Assembly: GCA_002172185.1 (NCBI GenBank)
Contig: NHHW01000009.1
Span: 1-37,164 of the forward strand
Length of the DNA stretch: 37,164 nt
Source: Euryarchaeota archaeon TMED173
Lineage (GTDB): Archaea > Thermoplasmatota > Poseidoniia > Poseidoniales > Thalassarchaeaceae
Direction: 5' to 3'
A program made the translations under genes and the position numbers. Shown in pieces: positions 31,520 through 37,164 of the stretch; the stretch's first letter is position 1, and the number at the start of each line of letters is the position of its first letter. The notes under the pieces are model-generated. The model was given only the letters and a program-made list of their open reading frames with translations, was not told the origin of the DNA and did not search any database.

Positions 31520-32317
31520 CTATCTACTGATGCCGTTAACTAAGGTGGTTAGAATCTCCTGTAACTTACTTGCATCATCGAACTCTTCGGTTAGGTTTCC
31601 CGTTACAATCCAGTCTGCACCCGCGTCTGCCGCCTTACTTGCGGCCTCCAAATCCCTTATTCCCCCGCCGACAATTAGAGGAAGATCGCATGCTTTCCTA
31701 GCAGCGCGAATTAGTGCTTGGTTCACTGGGGTTTCCGCACCGCTTCCAGCTTCTAGGTACAGCATGCTGAAACCGAGAAACTGCGCTGCCATTGCATACG
31801 CTGATACTCTGTCCGTTTCTTCTGGGCCAATCAGATCCGCCTTTCCTACCTGTCCTGCCTTCCCCCCCGGTTCACAAATCACGTAACCTAGGGGAACTGG
31901 CTCAATTCCTGCCTTCTTGACAAAAGGTGCTCCTTGGATTTGCTCTCCTATGAGAAATCTGGGTTCTGTCGAGTTCATTAGCATCATGAATGTAATCCCA
32001 TCAGCTGCGGGTGACAGTGCTGCTGCGCCCTGTGGGAAGAGTAATACTGGGACCTGAAGATCTGTCTCGGCATCTGAATCTTGGCTTGAAGCCCAGGTGA
32101 CTAGTTCTAGAGCCTCCTTAATTGCAACAACTGTCCTGTGAACATTTTCCATGTCGGTGTCTGATGATCCCCCCACTAGCACCATTCTAGATCCTGCATG
32201 GACAGCAGCCATGGCTCTATTAGCTGCCACCTCAGGTATCTGATCGGCTGGATCGATTAGGATGCTGTGTCTGCAACCCATGCTCGTGTCACAGAGGTAT
32301 TCGCGTACCGTACTCAT
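31520..32317 (-). CDS. Geranylgeranylglyceryl phosphate synthase
   Basis: A 265-residue TIM-barrel prenyltransferase that joins geranylgeranyl diphosphate to sn-glycerol-1-phosphate, the first committed step of archaeal ether-lipid synthesis. Motifs are ILIDPADQ near the N-terminus, MVLVGGSSDTD, FMMLMNSTEPRFLIG, YLEAGSGAETPVN, LIVGGGIRDLE and ADWIVTGNLTEE (phosphate loops). It starts three bases after the upstream dinucleotide-binding-like gene, so it is co-transcribed with that gene and the ferredoxin. Confidence 0.95.
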   Translation of the reverse strand: MSTVREYLCDTSMGCRHSILIDPADQIPEVAANRAMAAVHAGSRMVLVGGSSDTDMENVHRTVVAIKEALELVTWASSQDSDAETDLQVPVLLFPQGAAALSPAADGITFMMLMNSTEPRFLIGEQIQGAPFVKKAGIEPVPLGYVICEPGGKAGQVGKADLIGPEETDRVSAYAMAAQFLGFSMLYLEAGSGAETPVNQALIRAARKACDLPLIVGGGIRDLEAASKAADAGADWIVTGNLTEEFDDASKLQEILTTLVNGISR

Positions 32318-32320
32318 ATG

Positions 32321-32971
32321 CTACCTACTATCAGAAGACTGTATAATTGTATCAACTTTTGTTCTTGCTTTGAAAATGCCCTCCTCGATATCTTGGACCA
32401 GTGCATTCCTAGGATCTTCACCGTTCCACGTAGCTGTCTGAATCCAATTCTTTATCCGGTTACCTTCCTCATTAATCCAAACCTCTGTAGTTCCGTCGGA
32501 CCTAACTCCAGAAATTTCCCCAGGTGCTTCCAATCCAGATGAAAGCGTCCCCCCAAACCACTCTGGCCCGATATTTTCATGTCTGAAGTCTAAGATCGCG
32601 TCGTAGTGGATGGTGCCCATTCCAATAGCGCCGGCGCCTACGACTTGAATTTGATCTGGGGAAATTGCCGAGGTCCTGGTTTTCAGGTGTATAGTACACC
32701 CCCTATTAGATAGTTGAATTCCAAGAGCCTTTTCAAACCACGATCTTCTAACTGCAGTTGATTCTTTGGTTGGAGTCTGGGATTTCATATCCGAGATCCA
32801 ATGGGTTGGGCAGGGAGGCCATTTCTCGAATATTCCTGGAGCTTCTACAGATAGCCCTATCTCTGCAGTTTCTGCAACTAGCTGAATTTTAATGTTCTGG
32901 CAAGTGTCTAGAATGTAATGAGCTGCAGAGAGAGCATCAAGTGTATTGCCCAAAATTAAGACGTTTCTCAT
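32321..32971 (-). CDS. Putative dinucleotide-binding protein in the GGGPS operon
   Basis: 216 residues. The N-terminus NVLILGNTLDALSAAHYILD resembles a Rossmann FAD/NAD strand-loop-helix, but the GxGxxG glycines are mostly missing. A second strand-rich part has QVVGAGAIGMGTIHYDAILDFRHE, recalling the YDAVIDA region of lycopene-cyclase/GGR-like flavoproteins. It lacks the C-terminal GD FAD motif and is about half the size of a GGR, so it is not a standard reductase. It is sandwiched, three bases either side, between ferredoxin and GGGP synthase, suggesting a redox role in lipid synthesis. Function is unknown. Confidence 0.5.
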   Translation of the reverse strand: MRNVLILGNTLDALSAAHYILDTCQNIKIQLVAETAEIGLSVEAPGIFEKWPPCPTHWISDMKSQTPTKESTAVRRSWFEKALGIQLSNRGCTIHLKTRTSAISPDQIQVVGAGAIGMGTIHYDAILDFRHENIGPEWFGGTLSSGLEAPGEISGVRSDGTTEVWINEEGNRIKNWIQTATWNGEDPRNALVQDIEEGIFKARTKVDTIIQSSDSR

Positions 32972-32974
32972 ACG

Positions 32975-33232
32975 TTAAGCCCCAATGGCAGAGACAACTG
33001 ACGCTTGAGAGTCCAACTCAAAATTAGTGATTGAGAGAGCGTATACGGGACATGCAGGTATACAGTGCTCACAATGAGTGCACTTTGGCTCATCTACTAC
33101 CGCTAAAATGCCCTCCAGTGATAATGCATCCACCGGACAGAGTGCTACGCAGGCTGCACATCCAAAGCATCGATCATCATCAACTTCGAAAAGATGTCCG
33201 GGTGTTCTGGGCACGCTCTTGGCAGGTGGCAC
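32975..33232 (-). CDS. 2[4Fe-4S] ferredoxin
   Basis: 85 residues with two complete cluster motifs: C22xxC25xxC28xxxC32P and C51xxC54xxC57xxxC61P. A short 18-residue N-terminal and a 15-residue C-terminal extension flank the core. It is a cytosolic electron carrier. It heads the operon ferredoxin / dinucleotide-binding-like / GGGP synthase with three-base spacers. Its 5' end borders the proposed replication origin, from which it is transcribed outward. Confidence 0.9.
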   Translation of the reverse strand: MPPAKSVPRTPGHLFEVDDDRCFGCAACVALCPVDALSLEGILAVVDEPKCTHCEHCIPACPVYALSITNFELDSQASVVSAIGA

Positions 33233-33250
33233 TCCATCTCAATGTTATGT

Positions 33251-33276
33251 CCCCTACCCCTATGTTTCATATGGAA
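33251..33276 (-). other. ORB-like element, left
   Basis: Read on the minus strand from 33276: TTCCATATGAAAC, then ATA, GGGG, TA, GGGG. Compared with the archaeal ORB pattern (TTCCAGTGGAAAC, short spacer, G run), 16 of the first 20 bases agree as I recall the consensus. It has the same 26-base layout as the right element but the opposite orientation. Confidence 0.5.
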
Positions 33277-33294
33277 CTGAATAATCGATCAATA

Positions 33295-33322
33295 ACTAAA
33301 TAAAATATTTCTATTATTTAGT
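33295..33322. repeat. 9-bp perfect inverted repeat in the AT-rich core
   Basis: ACTAAATAA (33295-33303) is the exact reverse complement of TTATTTAGT (33314-33322), with a 10-base loop. It lies inside the proposed unwinding region and could be a melting hairpin or a dyad binding site. Confidence 0.7.
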
Positions 33323-33402
33323 ATGTTGAGACATCCATCTGAAGATCTTTCATCTGGGGACGATAATTATTTGTCTTTTTTTCGTAATTGACTATAATTG
33401 AA

Positions 33403-33410
33403 CATATAAG
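33403..33410 (+). promoter_or_regulatory. Possible TATA box toward the beta-CASP gene
   Basis: CATATAAG would give a transcript starting near 33433-33437, leaving a leader of about 55-60 bases before the ATG at 33492. A weaker CATATC at 33464-33469 would fit a leaderless transcript instead. Confidence 0.3.
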
Positions 33411-33430
33411 AGATTCATTGTGCTAATGTA

Positions 33431-33456
33431 TTCCAGTGGAACTGATGGGGTTGGGG
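33431..33456 (+). other. ORB-like element, right
   Basis: TTCCAGTGGAA (33431-33441), then CTGAT, GGGG, TT, GGGG. The 11-base dyad core is identical to the archaeal mini-ORB core as I recall it, and the G string sits at the expected distance on the same side. It is inverted relative to the left element. Confidence 0.6.
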
Positions 33457-33491
33457 TCTGATTCATATCCTTGATGTGATTAGGGCCTTCT

Positions 33492-34796
33492 ATGGTTCTC
33501 TACAGTGCTGGTAGTACAACCCCATATCCAGAAAAACCCCCAAAAAAAGGGATAAGAATACATTTCCTTGGTGGTGCTGGTGAGGTTGGGAATGTAGGGT
33601 GCATTCTAGAGGATAATACAGGGACTAGATTGCTGATAGACTATGGCCTAGCACCCACCAAGCCACCCCGATATCCTTCCGAGGCACCCTTTGTAACAGA
33701 CGCTATATTTACTCATGCGCACATCGACCATATCGGCATGGCTCCATGGCTAACGACTCATGGAGCAAAGCTACACGGAACCAGACTAACGGCAGCAGTA
33801 TCAGAGATAATGTGGTCAGACACATACAAGGTATCAGATATCGAAGGATACCCACTGGGTTGGGATAAAAGAGACCTCGAAGAGGCCCTTTCTTCATGGG
33901 TGGGACACGAGTTTGACACTTGGTTCGAGGTAGGACAATGGCAGTGTAGACTTCTCCCCGCAGGACACATTCCAGGCGCAGCAATGATTGAGATAAAGAC
34001 GCCTGAGTTGCATATCCTGTGGACAGGGGATTTAGACACTAGAGATAGCCCTAATGCAATTAGGGCAATGCCGAGGAAATGTGACATCCTTTGCATAGAG
34101 GGGACATATGGGGGCAGACAACATCCAGATAGAACTGAAGAGGAAAGCAGACTTGTGTCTCGAGTCCTGGAGGTAGTCTCCAGAGGTGGCACCGCATTGA
34201 TCCCGGCTTTCGCTTCGGGGAGAGGTCAAGACATCCTCAGGATACTTCATAGAGAGACACCAGAGCTGAATGTCCATTATGACGGAATGGGTACGAGAGT
34301 CACAAGGGAATGGCTTACTTGCCGGGATTTTATTAGAGACCCAAATGAGATGGAAGCAGCATACAAGTGGGCGAAGAGGGTGAGCGGAAAGTCAGACAGA
34401 AAAAAGGCGATGGGTGCGGATGTAATCGTCACCACCAGCGGTATGCTAGACGGGGGCCCAGCAATTTGGTACCTAAATAGGCTAAGACATGATAGCTCGA
34501 ATGCAGTACTGCTAACAGGCTACCAGGCAGAAGGCTCGGGAGGTCGGAAGCTGTTAGAGACGGGAGCCTTGAACGTTTACGGTCGCCAGACAAGAATCCC
34601 TCTGGAAATAGACAAGTTCGACTTGTCCAATCATGCTGATCATGACTCGATCTGTGAATTTGTTAGACAATGCTCTCCGGATGAAACCATAATTTTCCAT
34701 GCCGAAGACGGGCCCGCTCAAGCGATAGCCACAGAAATTGCAGAGGAAACAAGGGTGCACATTCCATCAAATACTGAAACTCTGGAACTAGGATAA
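33492..34796 (+). CDS. CPSF-type metallo-beta-lactamase/beta-CASP nuclease
   Basis: A 434-residue zinc-dependent nuclease. MBL motifs are THAHIDHIG (H75, H77, D79, H80), PAGHIPGAA and LWTGDLD; beta-CASP motifs are IEGTYGGR, PAFASGRGQDIL and DLSNHADHDS (the usual SAHAD with S-N). It belongs to the aCPSF2/Ysh1-like group without N-terminal KH domains, likely acting in RNA 3'-end processing or decay. An in-frame TGA at 33477 limits the start to ATG 33492. It is the first gene rightward of the proposed origin. Confidence 0.9.
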   Translation: MVLYSAGSTTPYPEKPPKKGIRIHFLGGAGEVGNVGCILEDNTGTRLLIDYGLAPTKPPRYPSEAPFVTDAIFTHAHIDHIGMAPWLTTHGAKLHGTRLTAAVSEIMWSDTYKVSDIEGYPLGWDKRDLEEALSSWVGHEFDTWFEVGQWQCRLLPAGHIPGAAMIEIKTPELHILWTGDLDTRDSPNAIRAMPRKCDILCIEGTYGGRQHPDRTEEESRLVSRVLEVVSRGGTALIPAFASGRGQDILRILHRETPELNVHYDGMGTRVTREWLTCRDFIRDPNEMEAAYKWAKRVSGKSDRKKAMGADVIVTTSGMLDGGPAIWYLNRLRHDSSNAVLLTGYQAEGSGGRKLLETGALNVYGRQTRIPLEIDKFDLSNHADHDSICEFVRQCSPDETIIFHAEDGPAQAIATEIAEETRVHIPSNTETLELG

Positions 34797-34821
34797 TTCA
34801 TGATCTGATCCGAAAAATCCC

Positions 34822-34829
34822 AATTTATC
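34822..34829 (+). promoter_or_regulatory. Possible TATA box for the purine permease
   Basis: AATTTATC lies about 88 bases before the chosen ATG (34914), so the transcript would have a leader of about 60 bases, consistent with the clear Shine-Dalgarno there. Confidence 0.35.
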
Positions 34830-34903
34830 TAGAAATTGTACATAAGCCGAGGTGTCAGTGGGCCAACTAGGTGAGTGACAACTCATCATTGGAATAGAAA
34901 AAA

Positions 34904-34909
34904 AGGTGA
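34904..34909 (+). promoter_or_regulatory. Shine-Dalgarno for the purine permease
   Basis: AGGTGA ends four bases before ATG 34914. It selects this start over the GTG at 34875 that opens the frame. Confidence 0.55.
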
Positions 34910-34913
34910 AAAA

Positions 34914-36365
34914 ATGGAAGTAAAACAATTGGATGACTACTTTGGATATACAGAGAAGGGTAGTTCCCTCGAGGGAGAGTTGAGGGCGGGTCTTACCACC
35001 TTCCTCACGATGGCGTACATTCTGTTCGTCAACCCAGATATGCTTGAACTAGGGTTCACAGCAACAGATACATCTGGACCTATAGGGATACCCTTCGATG
35101 ATGCACTATTCGCGACTGCAGTTGCTGCGTTCGTGGGTTGTGTCATCATGGGACTGTGGGCGAACCTACCGTTTGCCTTGGCACCGGGAATGGGCTTGAA
35201 CGCATACTTTGCGTATACAGTCGTACTCGGCGATAATGGGATTGGTTGGCAGATGGCGCTTTTCGCCGTCTTCCTAGAAGGAGTGTTGTTCCTGATATTA
35301 TCTCTCCCTCAGGTTGGAGCAAGAACGGCCATGATAAACGCCATCCCGAAGGATCTGAAGATTGCAACAGGTGCAGGTATTGGAATGTTCCTGGCAATCA
35401 TCGGACTTAGAGAAATGGGATGGATAATAAACGACCCCGCGACGTTAGTTCAGTTGACACATGAATTAGACGGAATAACGTACACAAACGGAGAGTTTTG
35501 GGCCATGGCGTGCCTTATTGCAACTACAGCTATGATGGCGCGAGGAATAAAGGGAGCGATTGCTTATGGCATCCTTGGAACAAGCGCAATCGCTTGGATA
35601 ATTGCTTCCATCGGGGATCCAGTTGTAGACACATACAATGTTACAGATTTTAACGCTGCAGAGGTCACTTTCTCATTCTCGGCAATATTCGATGTCGCCA
35701 ACTTCCCTGAAGAGTCATTCTTCGCCGCATTTGGGTCAGACGGTCTCGGGAACCTGGGAGATGGTGTATCTTATGCTGACTTCTTCTTGATCATGGTGGC
35801 TTTCCTGTTCGTAGATATTTTTGACACCGCAGGGACACTATATTCCGTCGGGAGGCAGGCAGGATATGTTGACGAGGAGACTGACGAGCTGCACAACTCC
35901 GATGAAGCGTTCATGGCAGATGCCGGCGCAACGATCGTAGGAGCTGCATTCGGGACGAGCACGACAACAACCTACATCGAGTCTGCAGCCGGTGTAGAAG
36001 AAGGAGGCAAGACCGGTCTAACGGCAGTCACAGTCGGAGTTCTAATGCTCTCAGGACTTCTGCTTGCGGGATTGTTCAAGCAAATACCAACATTCGCAGC
36101 AGCACCTGCTCTGGTGGTAATCGGCGCAATGATGATGAGGCAAGCAGCGGATATCGACTGGTCCGATATTGGAAACTCCATTCCAGCTTTCATAACCATG
36201 GTTATGATGCCGTTTACGTACTCCATCGCTGCAGGAATAGCTTGGGGCATAATCACTTACGTTCTGATTAACGCCCTCTCAGGAAAGCACAAGGACATTA
36301 GCATGGTGATGTGGGGTCTCGCTATAGCGATGATTCTGTTCTACGGAAACGTCACGATTGATTGA
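34914..36365 (+). CDS. AzgA-type (NCS2-like) guanine/hypoxanthine/adenine permease
   Basis: A 483-residue transporter with about 12-14 membrane helices. Family motifs are ELRAGLTTFLTMAYILFVNP at the N-terminus, APGMGLNAYFAYTV, a central DIFDTAGTL and FGTSTTTTYIESAAGVEEGG, which read as the AzgA branch of nucleobase:cation symporters. It probably imports purine bases. apt follows in the same direction after 64 bases, so uptake and phosphoribosylation are paired for purine salvage. A leader of about 60 bases with a Shine-Dalgarno distinguishes it from the leaderless genes. Confidence 0.92.
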   Translation: MEVKQLDDYFGYTEKGSSLEGELRAGLTTFLTMAYILFVNPDMLELGFTATDTSGPIGIPFDDALFATAVAAFVGCVIMGLWANLPFALAPGMGLNAYFAYTVVLGDNGIGWQMALFAVFLEGVLFLILSLPQVGARTAMINAIPKDLKIATGAGIGMFLAIIGLREMGWIINDPATLVQLTHELDGITYTNGEFWAMACLIATTAMMARGIKGAIAYGILGTSAIAWIIASIGDPVVDTYNVTDFNAAEVTFSFSAIFDVANFPEESFFAAFGSDGLGNLGDGVSYADFFLIMVAFLFVDIFDTAGTLYSVGRQAGYVDEETDELHNSDEAFMADAGATIVGAAFGTSTTTTYIESAAGVEEGGKTGLTAVTVGVLMLSGLLLAGLFKQIPTFAAAPALVVIGAMMMRQAADIDWSDIGNSIPAFITMVMMPFTYSIAAGIAWGIITYVLINALSGKHKDISMVMWGLAIAMILFYGNVTID

Positions 36366-36376
36366 TCATGTGAAAG

Positions 36377-36408
36377 CGAAACATAGCCTAGAATAACGAG
36401 GTGTTTCG
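36377..36408 (+). repeat. Inverted repeat between permease and apt
   Basis: CGAAACA (36377-36383) pairs exactly with TGTTTCG (36402-36408), extended by one T-G pair, around a loop of 16-18 bases. No T run follows, so a processing or regulatory hairpin is as likely as a terminator. Confidence 0.4.
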
Positions 36409-36429
36409 AACCCAAAAGGAGCTAACAGC

Positions 36430-36972
36430 ATGTCAGATGACTTGATCCAGACGCTCGAGAACACAGTCAGAACTGTCCCGAACTTTCCTATTGAGGGGGT
36501 GATGTTTAGGGACATCACACCGGTCCTCGCCGAACCGGGTCTGCTTTCTTCCATTACAGACCGGTTCTCCGAGGACCTACAAATGCTCGGCTGGACTCCG
36601 GACGTGATCCTTGGCCCCGAAGCAAGAGGATTCATCTTCGGACCTCTGTTAGCAGATAGAATTGGCTGCGGCTTCGTCCCGGTTAGAAAGCCTGGCAAGC
36701 TCCCTCACGTCACACTGAGTGAGGAGTATTCTCTTGAGTATGGATCCAATACTCTAGAAATCCATGAAGATGCAATAAAACCTGGACAGCAGGCTATCTT
36801 CATAGATGACCTTTTAGCTACTGGAGGAACAATCTCTGCCTGTGCTAGTCTATGCGAAGCCTGTGGGGCGTCAGTTCTCGGTGCAATGTTTTTGATTGAA
36901 TTGGACGGACTTGGAGCTAGAGACGCGATATCTCCGATTCAGGTGCATTCTTTGCTAACCTACCCAGCATGA
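36430..36972 (+). CDS. apt: Adenine phosphoribosyltransferase
   Basis: A 180-residue type I PRTase that makes AMP from adenine and PRPP. Matches to bacterial Apt are strong: FRDITPVL, GPEARGFIFGPLLA, VPVRKPGKLPH, LEYGSNTLEIHEDAIKPG, and the PRPP loop FIDDLLATGGT. The purine tract AAGGAG lies about eight bases before the ATG. It follows the purine permease, forming a salvage pair. It is full length. Confidence 0.94.
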   Translation: MSDDLIQTLENTVRTVPNFPIEGVMFRDITPVLAEPGLLSSITDRFSEDLQMLGWTPDVILGPEARGFIFGPLLADRIGCGFVPVRKPGKLPHVTLSEEYSLEYGSNTLEIHEDAIKPGQQAIFIDDLLATGGTISACASLCEACGASVLGAMFLIELDGLGARDAISPIQVHSLLTYPA

Positions 36973-37030
36973 AACGAACCCCCCTCCCGATTCTTTCAAA
37001 GGGAGCAAGCCTCCCCTACGTCTGATACCC

Positions 37031-37164
37031 ATGTCTGAGGACGGAGCCAAACGACCACCACCTCCGCCCCCAGCCGCGCCCAAGGCTCCACCACCTCCGC
37101 CCCCAGCCGCGCCCAAGGCTCCACCATCCAAGACAAGACCAGATGCAAAAAAGAAGAAGATGAA
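37031..37164 (+). CDS. Proline-rich protein, 5' part only (runs off the window)
   Basis: Forty-four codons are visible: MSEDGAKR, then two identical copies of PPPPPPAAPKA, then PPSKTRPDAKKKKM, open at the window edge. The 11-residue unit is repeated exactly at DNA level (33 bases, twice). It has no signal or membrane segment so far; a low-complexity proline/alanine/lysine head before an unseen domain is likely. Function is unknown. It starts 58 bases after apt. Confidence 0.65.
   Translation, partial: MSEDGAKRPPPPPPAAPKAPPPPPPAAPKAPPSKTRPDAKKKKM
37055..37120 (+). repeat. 33-bp perfect tandem repeat, two copies
   Basis: 37055-37087 and 37088-37120 are identical and in frame, each coding for PPPPPPAAPKA. 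Identity at synonymous sites points to recent duplication or slippage. Confidence 0.9.

Larger units (their letters stand above)
33233..33491. other. Candidate replication origin (oriC): inverted ORB-like elements around an AT-rich core
   Basis: A 259-base non-coding spacer between divergent genes. Two 26-base ORB-like elements face outward (33251-33276 minus; 33431-33456 plus), and the 150 bases at 33281-33430 contain 39 G/C by my count (about 26%). The core contains a 9-bp perfect palindrome and a T-rich run (33375-33382). This matches the known archaeal oriC plan, in which Orc1/Cdc6 boxes flank a duplex unwinding element. No orc1/cdc6 gene is adjacent in the window, and promoter AT-richness is an alternative explanation. 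Confidence 0.55.

Noticed and set aside
32321-32971. Second geranylgeranyl reductase
   Set aside because: Lacks the GxGxxG, YxWxFP and C-terminal GD motifs and is half the length; only a distant resemblance remains.
33375-33382. T-run terminator
   Set aside because: The plus-strand T tract lies upstream of the rightward gene with no plus-strand gene ending before it; it is better explained as part of the AT-rich core.
34830-34913. Purine riboswitch in the permease leader
   Set aside because: Only a weak 6-bp hairpin (GTGAGT/ACTCAT, 34871-34886) is visible; the three-way junction and conserved loops of a purine riboswitch are not.
1-37164. CRISPR arrays, insertion sequences, integrase or phage genes
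   Set aside because: No regularly spaced direct repeats, transposase or integrase motifs were found; the only exact tandem repeat noticed is the coding 33-base duplication at the right end.

Overview
The window reads as a chromosomal segment from a planktonic euryarchaeon, most like the marine Thermoplasmatota (Marine Group II / Poseidoniia). This is inferred, because no marker gene such as 16S rRNA is present. Archaeal signatures are geranylgeranylglyceryl-phosphate synthase, a geranylgeranyl-reductase-family flavoprotein, ribosomal protein L20a/L18Ae (LX), prefoldin alpha beside FtsY, a CPSF-type beta-CASP nuclease, and TATA boxes placed so that transcripts would begin at the start codon. 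These sit among bacterial-type genes (UvrA, CrcB/FluC, LysE, TauE, MMPL/RND, AzgA-type permease), a mix typical of that lineage. The length would suit a fosmid insert. I see no mobile element, CRISPR array or rRNA, and no gene-free stretch over 300 bases.

Layout. 1-4.7 kb: tRNA-Leu(GAG), then a minus-strand threonine synthase / cystathionine gamma-synthase / LysE exporter operon; a phytol/dolichol-kinase-like membrane protein convergent with a YczE-like membrane protein; CutA. 4.8-13.5 kb, plus strand: geranylgeranyl-reductase-family flavoprotein, HAD phosphatase, MMPL/RND exporter, extended SDR, and two tandem Asp-box lipoproteins. 13.5-19.3 kb, minus strand: LysE-family exporter, YccA/Bax-inhibitor-like protein, UvrA, MoeA. 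19.3-25.4 kb: TauE/SafE permease, PurQ and a PurS-PurL fusion, fluoride channel, eukaryote-type OMP decarboxylase and a small one-TM protein. 25.3-30.5 kb, minus strand: ribosomal L20a, a 2-TM protein, CysQ, a CysC-like kinase fused to an HxGH nucleotidyltransferase, prefoldin alpha, FtsY, and a membrane-anchored pseudo-receiver. 30.6-33.2 kb: coiled-coil protein, then a minus-strand operon of ferredoxin, a dinucleotide-binding-like protein, GGGP synthase and a double zinc-ribbon protein. 33.5-37.2 kb, plus strand: beta-CASP nuclease, purine permease, Apt, and a partial proline-rich protein.

The most notable signal is the 259-base intergenic region at 33233-33491. It carries two 26-base elements in inverted orientation that resemble archaeal origin recognition boxes: a TTCCA(N)GAA-type core followed by two GGGG runs. 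They flank about 150 bases of roughly 74% A+T that contain a perfect 9-bp palindrome, and transcription diverges on both sides. I propose this as a chromosomal replication origin without an adjacent orc1/cdc6 gene in the window.

Other points of interest are the CysC-like/nucleotidyltransferase fusion with a degenerate APS-binding motif next to CysQ; the ferredoxin/flavoprotein-like/GGGPS operon; a pseudo-receiver lacking the phospho-acceptor Asp; an OMP decarboxylase with Ser at the usual phosphate-binding Arg; and the duplicated Asp-box lipoproteins. Several listed starts were moved downstream of the longest open frame on the basis of family alignment, Shine-Dalgarno or TATA spacing; each entry says so.
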